Source of the DNA: Metabacillus litoralis
GTDB lineage: Bacteria; Bacillota; Bacilli; Bacillales; Bacillaceae
DNA length: 64,000 bases
Direction: 5' to 3'
NCBI RefSeq assembly: GCF_003667825.1
Contig: NZ_CP033043.1
Coordinates: 3,722,001 to 3,786,000 of the forward strand
Numbering within the stretch: the first letter of the stretch is position 1; each line of letters opens with the position of its first letter. This document shows, piece by piece, positions 43,792-53,757 of the stretch. The notes beneath the pieces are model-generated. The model ran no database searches, was not told the origin of the DNA, and saw nothing but the letters and a program-made list of their open reading frames with translations. A program made the position numbers and the translations under genes.

Positions 43792-44310
43792 TTATTTCCC
43801 TCCACTATTGATTTTTTTTGTGTTTGAAACTATTTTTTTGTGTTGTTTGTTATACGTTAAAGATGCAATGGCTAGCAGTAAAATGAAGCCAAGTAGTAGC
43901 CACAAAATGTAAGTTGGTAAAAACGTAAATGCAAGAACAAACCAAGCAAAAAATAATGCCGATGGGCTAAGGCCTTTTAAGATTTGATAGAGGATTTTCA
44001 CAAAGCCCCTATTATATAAAGGTGTGGCCTCAAGAAGAAAAATAAATGGATTACAAAATGTTCCAAATGCGAGTGGAATCACAGCAAACACCGGAAGCTG
44101 ATGGTTCGTTCCTAGCTCTAATAGAAACACCAGACCAATTGAAAAAGCCTGCATGATAAAATCTAAATGAGCGGATTTTAATTTTCTAGGATTCGTAAAA
44201 AACTGCTTTAGCTCGGAATGATGCAGATAATATACCGCTCCAAGTGGCAGTGATAATAATAGTCCCACCAAAAAGATAAAACCTGCCCAGTGTAATAGAA
44301 ATATATTCAA
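43792..44310 (-). CDS. Membrane protein of the exporter operon
   Basis: 172 residues, four to five hydrophobic helices, a basic C-terminal tail (NKQHKKIVSNTKKI). Not recognised. Directly before the ATPase gene, so probably part of the same operon. Paired GTTCATAT boxes lie about 100-120 bp upstream. Confidence 0.7.
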   Translation of the reverse strand: MNIFLLHWAGFIFLVGLLLSLPLGAVYYLHHSELKQFFTNPRKLKSAHLDFIMQAFSIGLVFLLELGTNHQLPVFAVIPLAFGTFCNPFIFLLEATPLYNRGFVKILYQILKGLSPSALFFAWFVLAFTFLPTYILWLLLGFILLLAIASLTYNKQHKKIVSNTKKINSGGK

Positions 44311-44411
44311 TTAATTACCTCCTTCTTTTTCAGTAATGAAATAAATTCTGGCTAACAATTTTCCATCTTCTATATGACCTCACCAATTTCTGTTGTTAAT
44401 GTAAACCACCA

Positions 44412-44430
44412 ATATGAACTGGATATGAAC
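44412..44430 (-). promoter_or_regulatory. Paired GTTCATAT boxes, copy 1
   Basis: On the minus strand GTTCATAT-3-GTTCATAT, 11-bp period, typical for OmpR-type regulators. Upstream of the exporter genes. Confidence 0.55.
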
Positions 44431-44447
44431 TACTGAAAAAACTCTTC

Positions 44448-44696
44448 TTACCACCCTGTTTCAAATAAAGTCCATACGACTAACAGAAAAGCAAACGTTG
44501 AAAAAACAAAAATAACAATGACAAGTTGCACTGATACAACAGGCTCTTTTAACTGTTCGTAAATGAACCATAGTATCGAACCTAAAGTTAAAACAATCAG
44601 CCCCCTTCTCACGGAAATAGCCATTTCAATAAACACGTTACATGCGACAATCATTGAAAGTATTAATGGTAGTAACATGAGTTTGGGAAGATTCAC
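44448..44696 (-). CDS. Small three-helix membrane protein
   Basis: 82 residues, hydrophobic segments at about 7-25, 30-45 and 55-78. GTG start preceded by AGGAGG. Not recognised. Lies between the two-component system and the exporter, with paired GTTCATAT boxes about 80 bp upstream. Confidence 0.6.
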   Translation of the reverse strand: MNLPKLMLLPLILSMIVACNVFIEMAISVRRGLIVLTLGSILWFIYEQLKEPVVSVQLVIVIFVFSTFAFLLVVWTLFETGW

Positions 44697-44768
44697 AAAA
44701 GGTTGCTCCCTCCTATTCTTTTAATAAACGCTTTATAAGATTGACTATGAACATACTATAAAACCTCA

Positions 44769-44787
44769 ATATGAACTGAATATGAAC
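44769..44787 (-). promoter_or_regulatory. Paired GTTCATAT boxes, copy 2
   Basis: Same 11-bp-spaced direct repeat as 44412-44430, in front of the small membrane gene. A single GTTCATAT also occurs upstream of the response regulator gene (47070-47077, + strand). Confidence 0.55.
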
Positions 44788-44846
44788 TTGTGAAATAAAA
44801 TGAAGAAGAAAGGATCATCGTTATTCCGAAAGGATGAATATATAAA

Positions 44847-44872
44847 AAACGCCCAGATTTTTCTGAGCGTTT
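44847..44872 (-). terminator. Second terminator after the two-component operon
   Basis: AAACGCTCAGA/TCTGGGCGTTT on the minus strand followed by TTT. Confidence 0.75.
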
Positions 44873-44954
44873 GATCAGTTTATAATGTTGGATTTATTGT
44901 TATCCAACGATTTTTTGTTGAAGTATTTCCAAAACGTATAATTGATAAAGAAAC

Positions 44955-44977
44955 CCGAAATCAATAGCTGATTTCGG
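44955..44977 (-). terminator. First terminator after the two-component operon
   Basis: CCGAAATCA/TGATTTCGG with a 5-nt loop, T-rich tail on the minus strand. Confidence 0.75.
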
Positions 44978-45015
44978 CCTCTTAACATATAAATGATTTA
45001 TATCATTCCAGCTTT

Positions 45016-46362
45016 TTATCCTTTAAATTCCATAGGTATTGTAACAGTGAATGTTGCCCCTCCTTCAGGGCCTTCTCCTACTTCAATCGTTCCATGATGA
45101 AGATGGATGATTTGTTGAACAATGGATAAGCCAAGACCGTTTCCTTTAATAGAAGGATCTCGGGACTTATCCACTTTATGAAATGGTTTGAAAATATCTT
45201 TTCGTTCCTCTTCTGGAATGCCTTCACCATTATCTGTGATTGATACTGTGAATACAGTATTCTTTACCTTAGCTGTTATTCGAATTTCCCCTTGTCTAGG
45301 GGTAAATTTAATACTGTTATTAATAATATTTGTCCACACCTGTTTCAGCTGGTCTTTATCTGCTTCAACTTTCAACGGCTCAAGCTTAATATCAAAGGTA
45401 ATTTCCTTAGTGCTCCATTGCGGCTCCAATCCAATAACCACATCTCGCAGTTGTTCATCTAAACGGAAAGAAGTGATTACATGCTGATGCTGGTCATGCT
45501 GAAGATGAGATAATCCTAACAAATTCCTTCCTAGACGAGATAAACGCTCACTTTCCTGTTCAATAATTGTCAAGTACTGGTTTCGCTTTTCCTCACTCAT
45601 TTGCTTTTGTCTTAGAGCTTTTGAAAAACCTGAAATCGATGTTAAGGGTGATTGAATTTCATGTGAGACATTGGCCACAAATTCTTGACGCATTTGATCA
45701 AGCTTTCCAAGTTCCCGAGCCATCTCATTAAAGCTTGCACTTAAGACACCAATCTCATCTTTTCGTTTCGTAGGAAGTTCGATATTAAAATGACCCTGGG
45801 ACATCTTTTTTGTTGCATCTGTTAAGCGAATAAGAGGTTTCACAACATAACGTGCTGCAATAATAATTAATAGGCTTCCTAAAAATAAAATGATAACATA
45901 CATGAGATGAATAGAATTCATAATCTCAACTTCGACTTTATTCCTGTCAACCGTTAAAAATAATGCATAAGACTCTCCGTTATCTTCAAATGGTATTCCC
46001 ACTATCGGAAGATGATTCATTCCTGCATATATATAATCTTCTCTCCCTCCCGATAAAACGCTCTCTATGTAGTTCCTATCCACTTCCATTTCTTCTCCAA
46101 GAAGTGGAATACCTTCTTGATTGTATAGCTGAAGACGAGTTTGGGCTGTGCCAGTAAATGCCTCTAAAAAAGGTAGTAGCTGATCAGATTCTGTAGATTT
46201 ATAGATTTCAATGACCTTTTCCCCATTGCTAACGAGGATATCTCGAATCTCAGAATGGATTCTCCCTTGGTACATTAGATTGGTCCCAATATAAGCAATC
46301 ACTAAACTCAACATGACCGTACTGACAAAAATAACAACAATTCGAGTGTATAATGACTTAAT
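45016..46362 (-). CDS. Sensor histidine kinase, probable ATT start
   Basis: About 449 residues: TM1 (about 5-25), extracellular sensor (about 30-155), TM2 (about 157-178), HAMP, HisKA with phospho-His in FVANVSHEIQSPLTSISG, and HATPase (NIINNSIKFTPRQG, DNGEGIPEEE, GNGLGLSIV). The family-like start IKSLYTRIV follows GGAGGTG by 7 bp but its codon is ATT; the only upstream in-frame starts (GTG 46395, TTG 46389) lack ribosome binding sites. Coupled to the response regulator gene. Probably controls the nearby exporter. Confidence 0.9.
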   Translation of the reverse strand: MKSLYTRIVVIFVSTVMLSLVIAYIGTNLMYQGRIHSEIRDILVSNGEKVIEIYKSTESDQLLPFLEAFTGTAQTRLQLYNQEGIPLLGEEMEVDRNYIESVLSGGREDYIYAGMNHLPIVGIPFEDNGESYALFLTVDRNKVEVEIMNSIHLMYVIILFLGSLLIIIAARYVVKPLIRLTDATKKMSQGHFNIELPTKRKDEIGVLSASFNEMARELGKLDQMRQEFVANVSHEIQSPLTSISGFSKALRQKQMSEEKRNQYLTIIEQESERLSRLGRNLLGLSHLQHDQHQHVITSFRLDEQLRDVVIGLEPQWSTKEITFDIKLEPLKVEADKDQLKQVWTNIINNSIKFTPRQGEIRITAKVKNTVFTVSITDNGEGIPEEERKDIFKPFHKVDKSRDPSIKGNGLGLSIVQQIIHLHHGTIEVGEGPEGGATFTVTIPMEFKG

Positions 46363-47038
46363 CTCTGTACACCTCCAAGCGGTACCCAAGGCCACGAATG
46401 GTTACGATCTTAAAGTCATTTTCGAACTCTGCGAAACGTTCTCTAAGTCGTTTGATATGGACATCAACTGTCCGTTCATCCCCCTCATAATCAATGCCCC
46501 AAATTTCCTCAATAAGATTGTCACGAGTGAACAACTGCCCAATATAGCTACCAAGCTTGTATAATAGTTCAAATTCCTTCATTGGAATCGTTACCCTTCT
46601 ACCATCCTGATATATTACTTGATATGTTTTGCGATCTAACTCAACTTCTCCAAGATTTATCATATTAGAAGCAGCAATCCGGTATCGTTTAAGAAGTGCA
46701 CGTACTCGTAGAACTAGCTCAACTGGGTCAAAAGGCTTTACCAAATAATCATCTGTACCAAGCTTAAACCCCTTAATTTTATCTTGAGCCTCTCCTTTTG
46801 AGGTAATCATCAAGATTGGGATATCGCCTAATTCACGAAGTTCCTTACATAGCTCCCAACCATCTAATTTAGGCATCATAATATCTAAGATCACTAGGTC
46901 CAACTTATGATTCTCTGCATAATCCAATGCCTCTGCCCCATTTGACATCTCAACAATCTCAAAGCCCTCATCATCCAAATACAGACGAACAAGTTCACGA
47001 ATATGAGCTTCATCATCAACAATCATAATCTTCGCCAA
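46358..47038 (-). CDS. OmpR-family response regulator
   Basis: 226 residues: receiver with MIVDDEAHIRELVRLYLDDE, phospho-Asp in LVILDIMMPKLDGW, MITSKGEAQDK and Lys in DYLVKPFDP, then a winged-helix domain ending TVDVHIKRLRERF and TIRGLGYRLE. TTG start after GGGGGAC. Partner of the kinase gene that overlaps its end. A GTTCATAT box upstream suggests autoregulation. Confidence 0.95.
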   Translation of the reverse strand: MAKIMIVDDEAHIRELVRLYLDDEGFEIVEMSNGAEALDYAENHKLDLVILDIMMPKLDGWELCKELRELGDIPILMITSKGEAQDKIKGFKLGTDDYLVKPFDPVELVLRVRALLKRYRIAASNMINLGEVELDRKTYQVIYQDGRRVTIPMKEFELLYKLGSYIGQLFTRDNLIEEIWGIDYEGDERTVDVHIKRLRERFAEFENDFKIVTIRGLGYRLEVYRD

Positions 47039-47215
47039 TTAACAAGTCCCCCATCTATTTGATCATAAAGTTCATATTCTATTATATTCTGAGAAGTTAT
47101 TATATGGAATAGATATCCATTTCCCGTCTTGCTAAATTATCATCATCGACTTAATTCTTCTTTTTCAATACCGATAAAGAATATGTATTTCTTTCATTTA
47201 AAAAGGAGAATCAAT

Positions 47216-48598
47216 ATGACATTATCCAGAACCCAAGAATCACAAATCCTAGATTTACACCTAATCGGTACTGCTCAGCGGGCAATTGCTAAAGAAGTTG
47301 CTGTTTGTTTAGATAGTGTAAATAAACGTATTCAGCACTTTAAACAAACCGGTACCACACATATGCCTTATAAAAAGAGAACTTCACAGTATGACCCCCA
47401 AGAAGAAATGATCAGACAAAGAATTCGGTATTATCTATCATTAGAGAAACGTAAAAGTAGATTCACAGTAAATCAATTACATCTGAGTCTACTAAATGAC
47501 GGTTATATTGTTAAAAAATCTAAAGTAGGACAATGGGTAAGATTTGAGCGAAATCGTTTGAAGGAAAGCTATCTAGATATTTATCATGAACCAGGTGTAG
47601 CTGTACAATTCGACTGGGGATCAAAAACAATTAGAGTAAATCAGCGTAACAAACTTATCCATTTTGCAGTGTTTGCTCTACCTTACAGTAATTTTCGCTA
47701 TGTACATGTTACTGAGAAAATGGATTCAAAGTCTTTCGTAGATGCATTTATCTCTTTTACAAAGCATATCAAATGCGTATTTTCCATTCTACTTATAGAT
47801 AATATGAAAATTGCTGTAAAAAATCGTTCATTTAGGGAAAACCAAATACAATTAACAGACCTATTCAAACAGCTAGAGAATCATTATGGAATGACGGTAC
47901 GCCCGTGTACTCCTTATAAACCAAATCAAAAGGGAACTGTTGAAAATGCTGTAGCTACATTAAAACAAGAACTTCATGGTCTGAACCAAGACTATAAATC
48001 TATTAAGCATTTACAAAATGAAATAAACGTGATCTTTAAAAGATTGAATGATAAAAAACACCCAACAAAAAATAATACATGTCAGAAACTAATGAAATAT
48101 GAGTGTTCACTGGCAGGCCAAGTTCCTTCAAAGCATTTCGTTTACTTTCATGAGATTACTAGAAAGGTTAGAAATGATACATTAGTTTCATTAGATGGTA
48201 ATTATTATTCTGCACCTGAAGAATATAAAGGAGAAAAGGTGAAGATAAAATATAATGACCGAACTGTTAAGATCCTGTCTAGTGATGGGAAAACTTTAGC
48301 TAAATATAGCCGTTGCTACGGAAAGGGATACAGGAAATACAGAGTATGGAATATGTTACGTATGCATCAGCATAAATCAGATGGTTTTGATCAATCCAAC
48401 CAGAAAAGACAACTACCTCGCTGGCTTAAAAAACTATATGATCAGCATTTTAACCAATACGCAGAAGAATACTTTATATTTCTTGAATTAATTAAGAATG
48501 CTTCGAGGGATAATGTAAAGAGGTTATTAAAATATCACAGCGTACACGATATAAAGTTAACATCTATTTCAGCTTTGGACTTTATATCTAGATGTTAG
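47216..48598 (+). mobile_element. IS21-family transposase (IstA type), lone
   Basis: 460 residues: N-terminal HTH (ILDLHLIGTAQRAIAKEVAV), DDE integrase core with Asp in AVQFDWGSKT, Asp in ILLIDNMK and Glu in NQKGTVENAVA, and a C-terminal beta-barrel part (LDGNYYSAPEEYKGEKVKIK). AAAAAGGAG precedes ATG 47216. No istB helper follows and I found no clear terminal inverted repeats, so the element limits are not defined. A deleted relative lies at 37778-37880. It sits just upstream of the response regulator gene. Confidence 0.85.
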
Positions 48599-48773
48599 AA
48601 AAACAATTGTTCTTTGATAATTAAATAACTTAAAAAAGTTCATACTAAAAACAATATGCCCCCTTTTTTACCCTCTTTAGATATCTGAATAGTCTAATAT
48701 TTCGCTCGAGATAAAAGTAATATCTGTCTATATATATAAGAATAACTTGTTATTACTGTTCTACTTTTATTAG

Positions 48774-50021
48774 TTAATCTGTTCTGTTTTTGGTGAAAAA
48801 GATCCACTCATCTTGTTGTATCTTATTATGCATAAGTAGATTTTTCAGAAAGGAGGGTTCATCATAAAACATAGATTCCATTAATACTCTACGACCATCT
48901 AATTGCATAATCTCTTCTTGTAATGATTTTAATTTAAGAAAGTGATTTATAAGTTTTCGCTTCCAATTCTGGGATATTTCATTTTGGCTAGGATTGTTAA
49001 ATAAGAAATCCAAGAGAGAACCTTCTACACTTTTAATAAAAATAGCCTCATCCATACTCCCTTTACAACTATTACAGGATACATGGTTAGGTATAGTTAC
49101 TAAGGGTTTTAAACAATGAATGCAGAGTGACAACTGAGGTAAAAGGTGTTTTTTTGGTTTTCTTCCAGTCCTTTCTGTTGAAAGTTTTACTTGTACATAT
49201 TGATATACATCTTTATTTAACAATGGTTCAACCTTTTCTGATTTTACTCGGTAACGCTCTCCTTTAAACTCACCTGTCAAAATCCCAGCATATATATCAT
49301 TCCGTAAAATATATGAAACAGCTTTAGTGCTCCAAGTCTTCCCTCGTTTAGTTAAACCATAGTATTGGTTTAAATGATTCTTTATATTTGTCATTGAAAC
49401 ATTTGCAAGATAAGCTAAAAAAATATACTGAACAGCTTCTAAACTTTGCATTTCTCTTAAATCATTTGTTTCATTAAAATCTGCAAGAACTAAATCTTTC
49501 TTATTCTTTTGTATATAACCGAGGGGTTTATGTTGCCCTCTGAACAGCTTGTTAAACAAAACAACTGCTTTTCTTCCTGAATTAACCCTATCTAGAAGTA
49601 ACAATCTTTCCTCTTCTGCAAAGACGGACTTCATCATGAGAATTAACTTGAAATATTCATGGTCATTAGTTATGCCCTCTACAACAAAAGTAATATTCTT
49701 TACTAATTTGCTAATCTCTAATACTAGGTCAATGTTGTTACGAAAATCTCTACCTAAACGGTCAACAGTATAAAATATTAAATCTGTTATATCTTCATCA
49801 CCTGTTTTAATTAAATTTAGCATTTTCTGTAACTCCGGACGATTTGTATTAGTACCACTGTAACCAATATCACTAAATCGGTACTTTAGATAGATATCGT
49901 TACGTTTACAAAAATCGAGGCATCTTTCTTCTTGATATAAGATACTTTCCCTATCATCCAATGTTCCTTTAGGTTTAATTGATTTTCGACAGTATGAAAT
50001 ACCAATTCTCAGTGAATCCAT
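48774..50021 (-). CDS. Large serine recombinase
   Basis: 415 residues: N-terminal resolvase domain with catalytic Ser in ISYCRKS, the Arg-rich DRLGRDFRNN block and EEERLLLLDRVNSGRKA, then a recombinase domain (LRNDIYAGILTGEFKGERYR), a Cys4 zinc ribbon (CIHCLKP, CNSCKG) and a short coiled coil. Large serine recombinases integrate, excise or invert DNA. No phage or cassette genes surround it. AGAGGTG precedes the ATG. It lies 370 bp from the S-layer gene's end. Confidence 0.9.
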   Translation of the reverse strand: MDSLRIGISYCRKSIKPKGTLDDRESILYQEERCLDFCKRNDIYLKYRFSDIGYSGTNTNRPELQKMLNLIKTGDEDITDLIFYTVDRLGRDFRNNIDLVLEISKLVKNITFVVEGITNDHEYFKLILMMKSVFAEEERLLLLDRVNSGRKAVVLFNKLFRGQHKPLGYIQKNKKDLVLADFNETNDLREMQSLEAVQYIFLAYLANVSMTNIKNHLNQYYGLTKRGKTWSTKAVSYILRNDIYAGILTGEFKGERYRVKSEKVEPLLNKDVYQYVQVKLSTERTGRKPKKHLLPQLSLCIHCLKPLVTIPNHVSCNSCKGSMDEAIFIKSVEGSLLDFLFNNPSQNEISQNWKRKLINHFLKLKSLQEEIMQLDGRRVLMESMFYDEPSFLKNLLMHNKIQQDEWIFFTKNRTD

Positions 50022-50150
50022 TTAACACCTCTTTAGAAATACAATTTATTAAAGTTACAAAGTGCTTAAAAACGATTATTACCCTTTGACTTTATAAACT
50101 GTGAGAAGTATATGTCAAACTAATTAAGTTAATATACACCTCCAATAAAA

Positions 50151-50194
50151 ATGCATACAACAAGCATTCACTTTGGAATGATTGTTGTATGCAT
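50151..50194. repeat. 19-bp-arm inverted repeat near the recombinase gene
   Basis: ATGCATACAACAAGCATTC and GAATGATTGTTGTATGCAT with a 6-bp centre and a single mismatch. No T-run, so it is not a classic terminator. It may be a recombinase or regulator site. Confidence 0.65.
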
Positions 50195-50348
50195 GGTTTG
50201 AACTAAACACATAATTTTTATTCATAAAAACTATATCTGTTTAAAATAATTTATTAGGGAAATATAAATAATTTTAATGTAGTTACGGGTGTAATTTTGT
50301 GGTTAGACTTATTATAAATAAGCACTGAAATCCTACCTATAGAAAGTA

Positions 50349-50381
50349 AAAAGACAGAAGGTATTATACCTTCTGTCTTTT
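50349..50381 (-). terminator. S-layer gene terminator
   Basis: Perfect 16-bp arms AAAAGACAGAAGGTAT/ATACCTTCTGTCTTTT with a 1-base centre and T-rich tail on the minus strand. Confidence 0.9.
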
Positions 50382-50390
50382 GAAAATTTA

Positions 50391-53324
50391 TTATTTAATT
50401 GTTACAGATTTGTTGTTAGCTAATGGGTTAGAAGCAGCATCTGCACCAGTTAAAGTACCAGTAGCAGCAGTTGCAACCTTTAATGTTAATACATCAGCAG
50501 CTTTGATGTATCCACCATTGTAAGCAGCAGCATCAACAAAAGTACCTTCAGCTAGTAAGATATCATGACCAGCATCATATCCAGCACCGTTTGAACCACC
50601 AGCTACGTTAATGAAGATTTTCTCATCACCAGTAGCTTGTAGACCAGCATCATGAGTAACTGCGATTTGTAATAGAGTACCACCAGCATCTGCACCAGTT
50701 GTAATATTAGCAGGGGAAACTGCAGTTGTAGCAAGTTCCTTACCATTTAATGTTACAACTAAATCAGCAGTTAAAGTACCAGTTACAGCTTCAGAGTAAC
50801 CAAGAGTGATAGTTCCGTCGCTATTTAATTTACCTGAGTTAAGTACAGGTTTAACATCGTCAGTTAAAGATAAGTTGTTAACAGCAACTACGTCAGCAAC
50901 GTTACCAGCTTGGTCTTTAATTCCAGTGATAGTGAATGCATAGTTATTGCGGCTAGCATCAACAGAACTAGCAGGTAATTTCACGGTTACAGCGTGTAAA
51001 GTGCTATCTTGAGCATTAGTAGCAATTACTACATAGCTTCCTGCTGGAAGTGGTTTTCCATCTAAACGATAATTATCAACGTTTTGTACAGTAGCTTTGT
51101 CTAAGTTAGCTTCAGTAACAGTGAAAGTGATATCGTTATTTGAGTTACCTACGTTTGCTACAACTGGTTTTTGAGTATCAGATAAAGTAGCATGTAAGTT
51201 AACACCATTTAGAGTAGCAGCCGTGTTTTTATTGTTACCAAGTGAGGCATCAGTTGTAATACCTTCTGAAACAATTACAGTTGCAGTCTTAGAAGTTGTT
51301 GCAATTGTATTAGCTGTGAAAGGAATAACTAATACTTTTGAATCCTTACTGTTAAGAGAAGGAGCACCTAGTGTAACTTCACCAGTAATGTCTTTTCCAT
51401 CTTGGTCAATTAACGTAATAGTTCCCGCAATTGCATTACCTGGGTCTTTTACTTTTTCATCAAACGTAACAACTAATGCACCGTTTTGGTGAGTTGTTCC
51501 ATCATAAGTAGCACCTTTAGCTAAAACTGTAGTCGATAATACTTTAGGAGCTACAGTATCTTTAGTTAATGTTGCAGTCTTAGTAGTTGCTGCAATAGCA
51601 TTACCAGAAGAATCTTTAATAGCATTTGTGAACACAAAGCTTAAGTTTTCTGTATTTGAAGTAGCATATAAACCAGATGAGAAGTCAATTGTGAATTCTT
51701 TGTTTGAAGTGCCCTCAACACGGTTTACAGTGTAAGAACCAGTTGCCACACCATTACTATTTAATACAGTAACTGTATTGCTAGAAAGAGTTGAAATATT
51801 CATGCTCTTATCAAATACAACTTTCACTTTATCATCTTCTAAAGCTTCAACAGATGTAATAGTTGCAGCGTTAGTATCAGATTGAACAGTAACTGTTGTT
51901 TTTGTTGGGTTAGCTTTGACTAAGTTACCAGCATAATCTTTTAAGTTTAATACTTCTACTTCATAAGATTGACCAGCAGTTAAGTTATCAGTAGTTTGTA
52001 AAACTACTTCATAAGGGTTAGAACCTGCAGTTGGAGTTACAGTCTTACCTGCTACTTTAAATACTCCTGTTGTTGAGTAAGCAACTGGCTCACTGAAAGT
52101 AAGTGTTACATTTTTAGTAACAGTTGATGCTTTAGATGATACAGAAACTAACTCTGGAGAAACTTCATCTTTAACAACGATTTCAGTAGTTGATTTAGGG
52201 AAAGCTTTTCCATCTGTTGTTTTAACACCATCAACAACAAAGTTGAAAGCTGTGCCAGCTTGGATACTAAGAGCTGCTTCAACAGTTTCCGCCTCTACAG
52301 TAGTAATTACTACAGATTTACCATCTTCCTGTAATTCAGCAGTGAATGCATCTACACCTGTGTTATCAAATGCTGAATCAGATAATGCTTTAACAGCGTT
52401 ATCACTGTTACGTTGTACTTGATAGCTAGCTAATGCTTCAGCAGTATCTTTGTCAACAACTTTATTGAAAGTTATTTTAACTTGTTTAGCGTTAATCGCA
52501 CTTACAGATTTAACTGCAGGAGCTAAAGTCTCTTCGTAAGCTACAACAGTTGCAGCTTCAGTTGTGCGTAATTGTGCTTCGATTTCTGGAAGAGCTGGGT
52601 ATACGTCAGTGCGGTCTGGGTAAAGAGCTTTACCAGCTTCTTTGATTTCAACAGCACGCTCTTTTAAACGATCTAATTTAGCTAAATCAGCTTCAACATT
52701 AGCAGTGTTTCCAGCTGCGATGTTAGCGTTGATTTGAGTTAATAGGTTGAATTGAGAAACTTCATAGATTACTGACTCACGAGCAAGTTTAGCATCTAAT
52801 AAGAAATCTGCTTTGAATGCTTCACGAACAGCTTCTCCACGAACTTTACCGATTGTTCTTTCTGCTTTTTTGATTGCAGCAGATAGAGTGTTGTAGTTTT
52901 CAACAACTTCAGCAGTGATTTCGCCAGCTTCAACGTCAGCTTGTAAAGCTTCAGTAGCATCAGCAAGTTCACCAGATAAGATGTTTACTGCATCGATGTA
53001 ACGAGCAGCGTAAGTTTGTAATTCAGTTGCTTGTGCAAGAGTTGCTTCATAGTAAGCTTTCTCTTTACCAGAGAATGCAGCTACTTGAGCTTTTGCATTA
53101 GCGATAGATTTTTTAGCTGAATTGAATGCTGCTGTGAATTCAGCAGATACAGTAAGATCAGTGTTACCGTAGAATTTTGTTAATGCTTTTGCATTTGTGC
53201 TTGCTTGTACTACTGCTTGTTCTACTGAAGATGCAGCAGCAGCTCCAGCTGGGTTAGCAGCAACAACAGTTGTTACAGCTGCAGCAGCTGTTAAACCAAA
53301 CTTTGCGACTTTCTTTTTAGACAT
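50391..53324 (-). CDS. S-layer protein, SbsC type
   Basis: 977 residues. Signal peptide ending near AAAA (about 30); helical SbsC-like N-terminal region (about 32-265; TIGKVRGEAVREAFK, ARESVIYEVSQFNLL, AKLDRLKERAVEIKEAGKAL) that in SbsC binds the secondary cell wall polymer; then about seven Ig-like beta domains, mostly of the SbsA type (KSVSAINAKQVKITFNKVVD, VALEDDKVKVVFDKSM-like starts). No SLH motifs. The regular codon use (GCT, GTA, ACA rich) and strong terminator suit a very highly expressed protein. AAAGGGGA precedes the ATG. Next to the polysaccharide operon that may supply its wall anchor. Confidence 0.88.
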   Translation of the reverse strand: MSKKKVAKFGLTAAAAVTTVVAANPAGAAAASSVEQAVVQASTNAKALTKFYGNTDLTVSAEFTAAFNSAKKSIANAKAQVAAFSGKEKAYYEATLAQATELQTYAARYIDAVNILSGELADATEALQADVEAGEITAEVVENYNTLSAAIKKAERTIGKVRGEAVREAFKADFLLDAKLARESVIYEVSQFNLLTQINANIAAGNTANVEADLAKLDRLKERAVEIKEAGKALYPDRTDVYPALPEIEAQLRTTEAATVVAYEETLAPAVKSVSAINAKQVKITFNKVVDKDTAEALASYQVQRNSDNAVKALSDSAFDNTGVDAFTAELQEDGKSVVITTVEAETVEAALSIQAGTAFNFVVDGVKTTDGKAFPKSTTEIVVKDEVSPELVSVSSKASTVTKNVTLTFSEPVAYSTTGVFKVAGKTVTPTAGSNPYEVVLQTTDNLTAGQSYEVEVLNLKDYAGNLVKANPTKTTVTVQSDTNAATITSVEALEDDKVKVVFDKSMNISTLSSNTVTVLNSNGVATGSYTVNRVEGTSNKEFTIDFSSGLYATSNTENLSFVFTNAIKDSSGNAIAATTKTATLTKDTVAPKVLSTTVLAKGATYDGTTHQNGALVVTFDEKVKDPGNAIAGTITLIDQDGKDITGEVTLGAPSLNSKDSKVLVIPFTANTIATTSKTATVIVSEGITTDASLGNNKNTAATLNGVNLHATLSDTQKPVVANVGNSNNDITFTVTEANLDKATVQNVDNYRLDGKPLPAGSYVVIATNAQDSTLHAVTVKLPASSVDASRNNYAFTITGIKDQAGNVADVVAVNNLSLTDDVKPVLNSGKLNSDGTITLGYSEAVTGTLTADLVVTLNGKELATTAVSPANITTGADAGGTLLQIAVTHDAGLQATGDEKIFINVAGGSNGAGYDAGHDILLAEGTFVDAAAYNGGYIKAADVLTLKVATAATGTLTGADAASNPLANNKSVTIK

Positions 53325-53757
53325 TGTGTGTGTTCCCCTTTCGAGTTTTGAAAAATTATTGTTTTTATCAATAGGAGATATAGGTGTATAGCTAAATCCC
53401 TATTAATCTACTAACTATTCTAGCTATATTCTCCTGTACATTTAGAAATTATTTCATATTCTAGTAGAAAATTCAACTATTTTTTTAGTTAATTTCTTCT
53501 AATTTATGAAACTCTTTCTCCCAGATGAATACATTACCAATAATATAACATAACTCGGAAAAATTCTAGTACTTTCGACTATTTTTATTTTCCAAATAAT
53601 TGTAATTTAATATTTCATTAAAATATTAAACTATGTTAACTATGGTAAGTGCTAGGTAAGATGTATCACTACTCAAAATATATTTTATTTGAATAGCATG
53701 TATAAAACAACCTTACACCAATATTATCGACATAAGGTTGCAATTATTTAGGCTTTT
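53325..53757 (-). promoter_or_regulatory. Long AT-rich leader of the S-layer gene
   Basis: About 380 bp without a gene between the ugd terminator and the S-layer start. S-layer genes usually have strong promoters and long stable leaders; I could not assign a single promoter. Confidence 0.45.
53708..53740 (-). terminator. Terminator of the polysaccharide operon
   Basis: CAACCTTA/TAAGGTTG hairpin with TTTTA on the minus strand after ugd. Confidence 0.65.

Larger units (their letters stand above)
50022..50390. other. Intergenic region between recombinase and S-layer genes
   Basis: No gene supported. Holds a 19-bp-arm dyad (50151-50194) and the S-layer terminator (50349-50381). Confidence 0.6.

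Noticed and set aside
47216..50021. Prophage or integrative element bounded by IS and recombinase
   Set aside because: No phage, conjugation or cargo genes and no visible attachment repeats.
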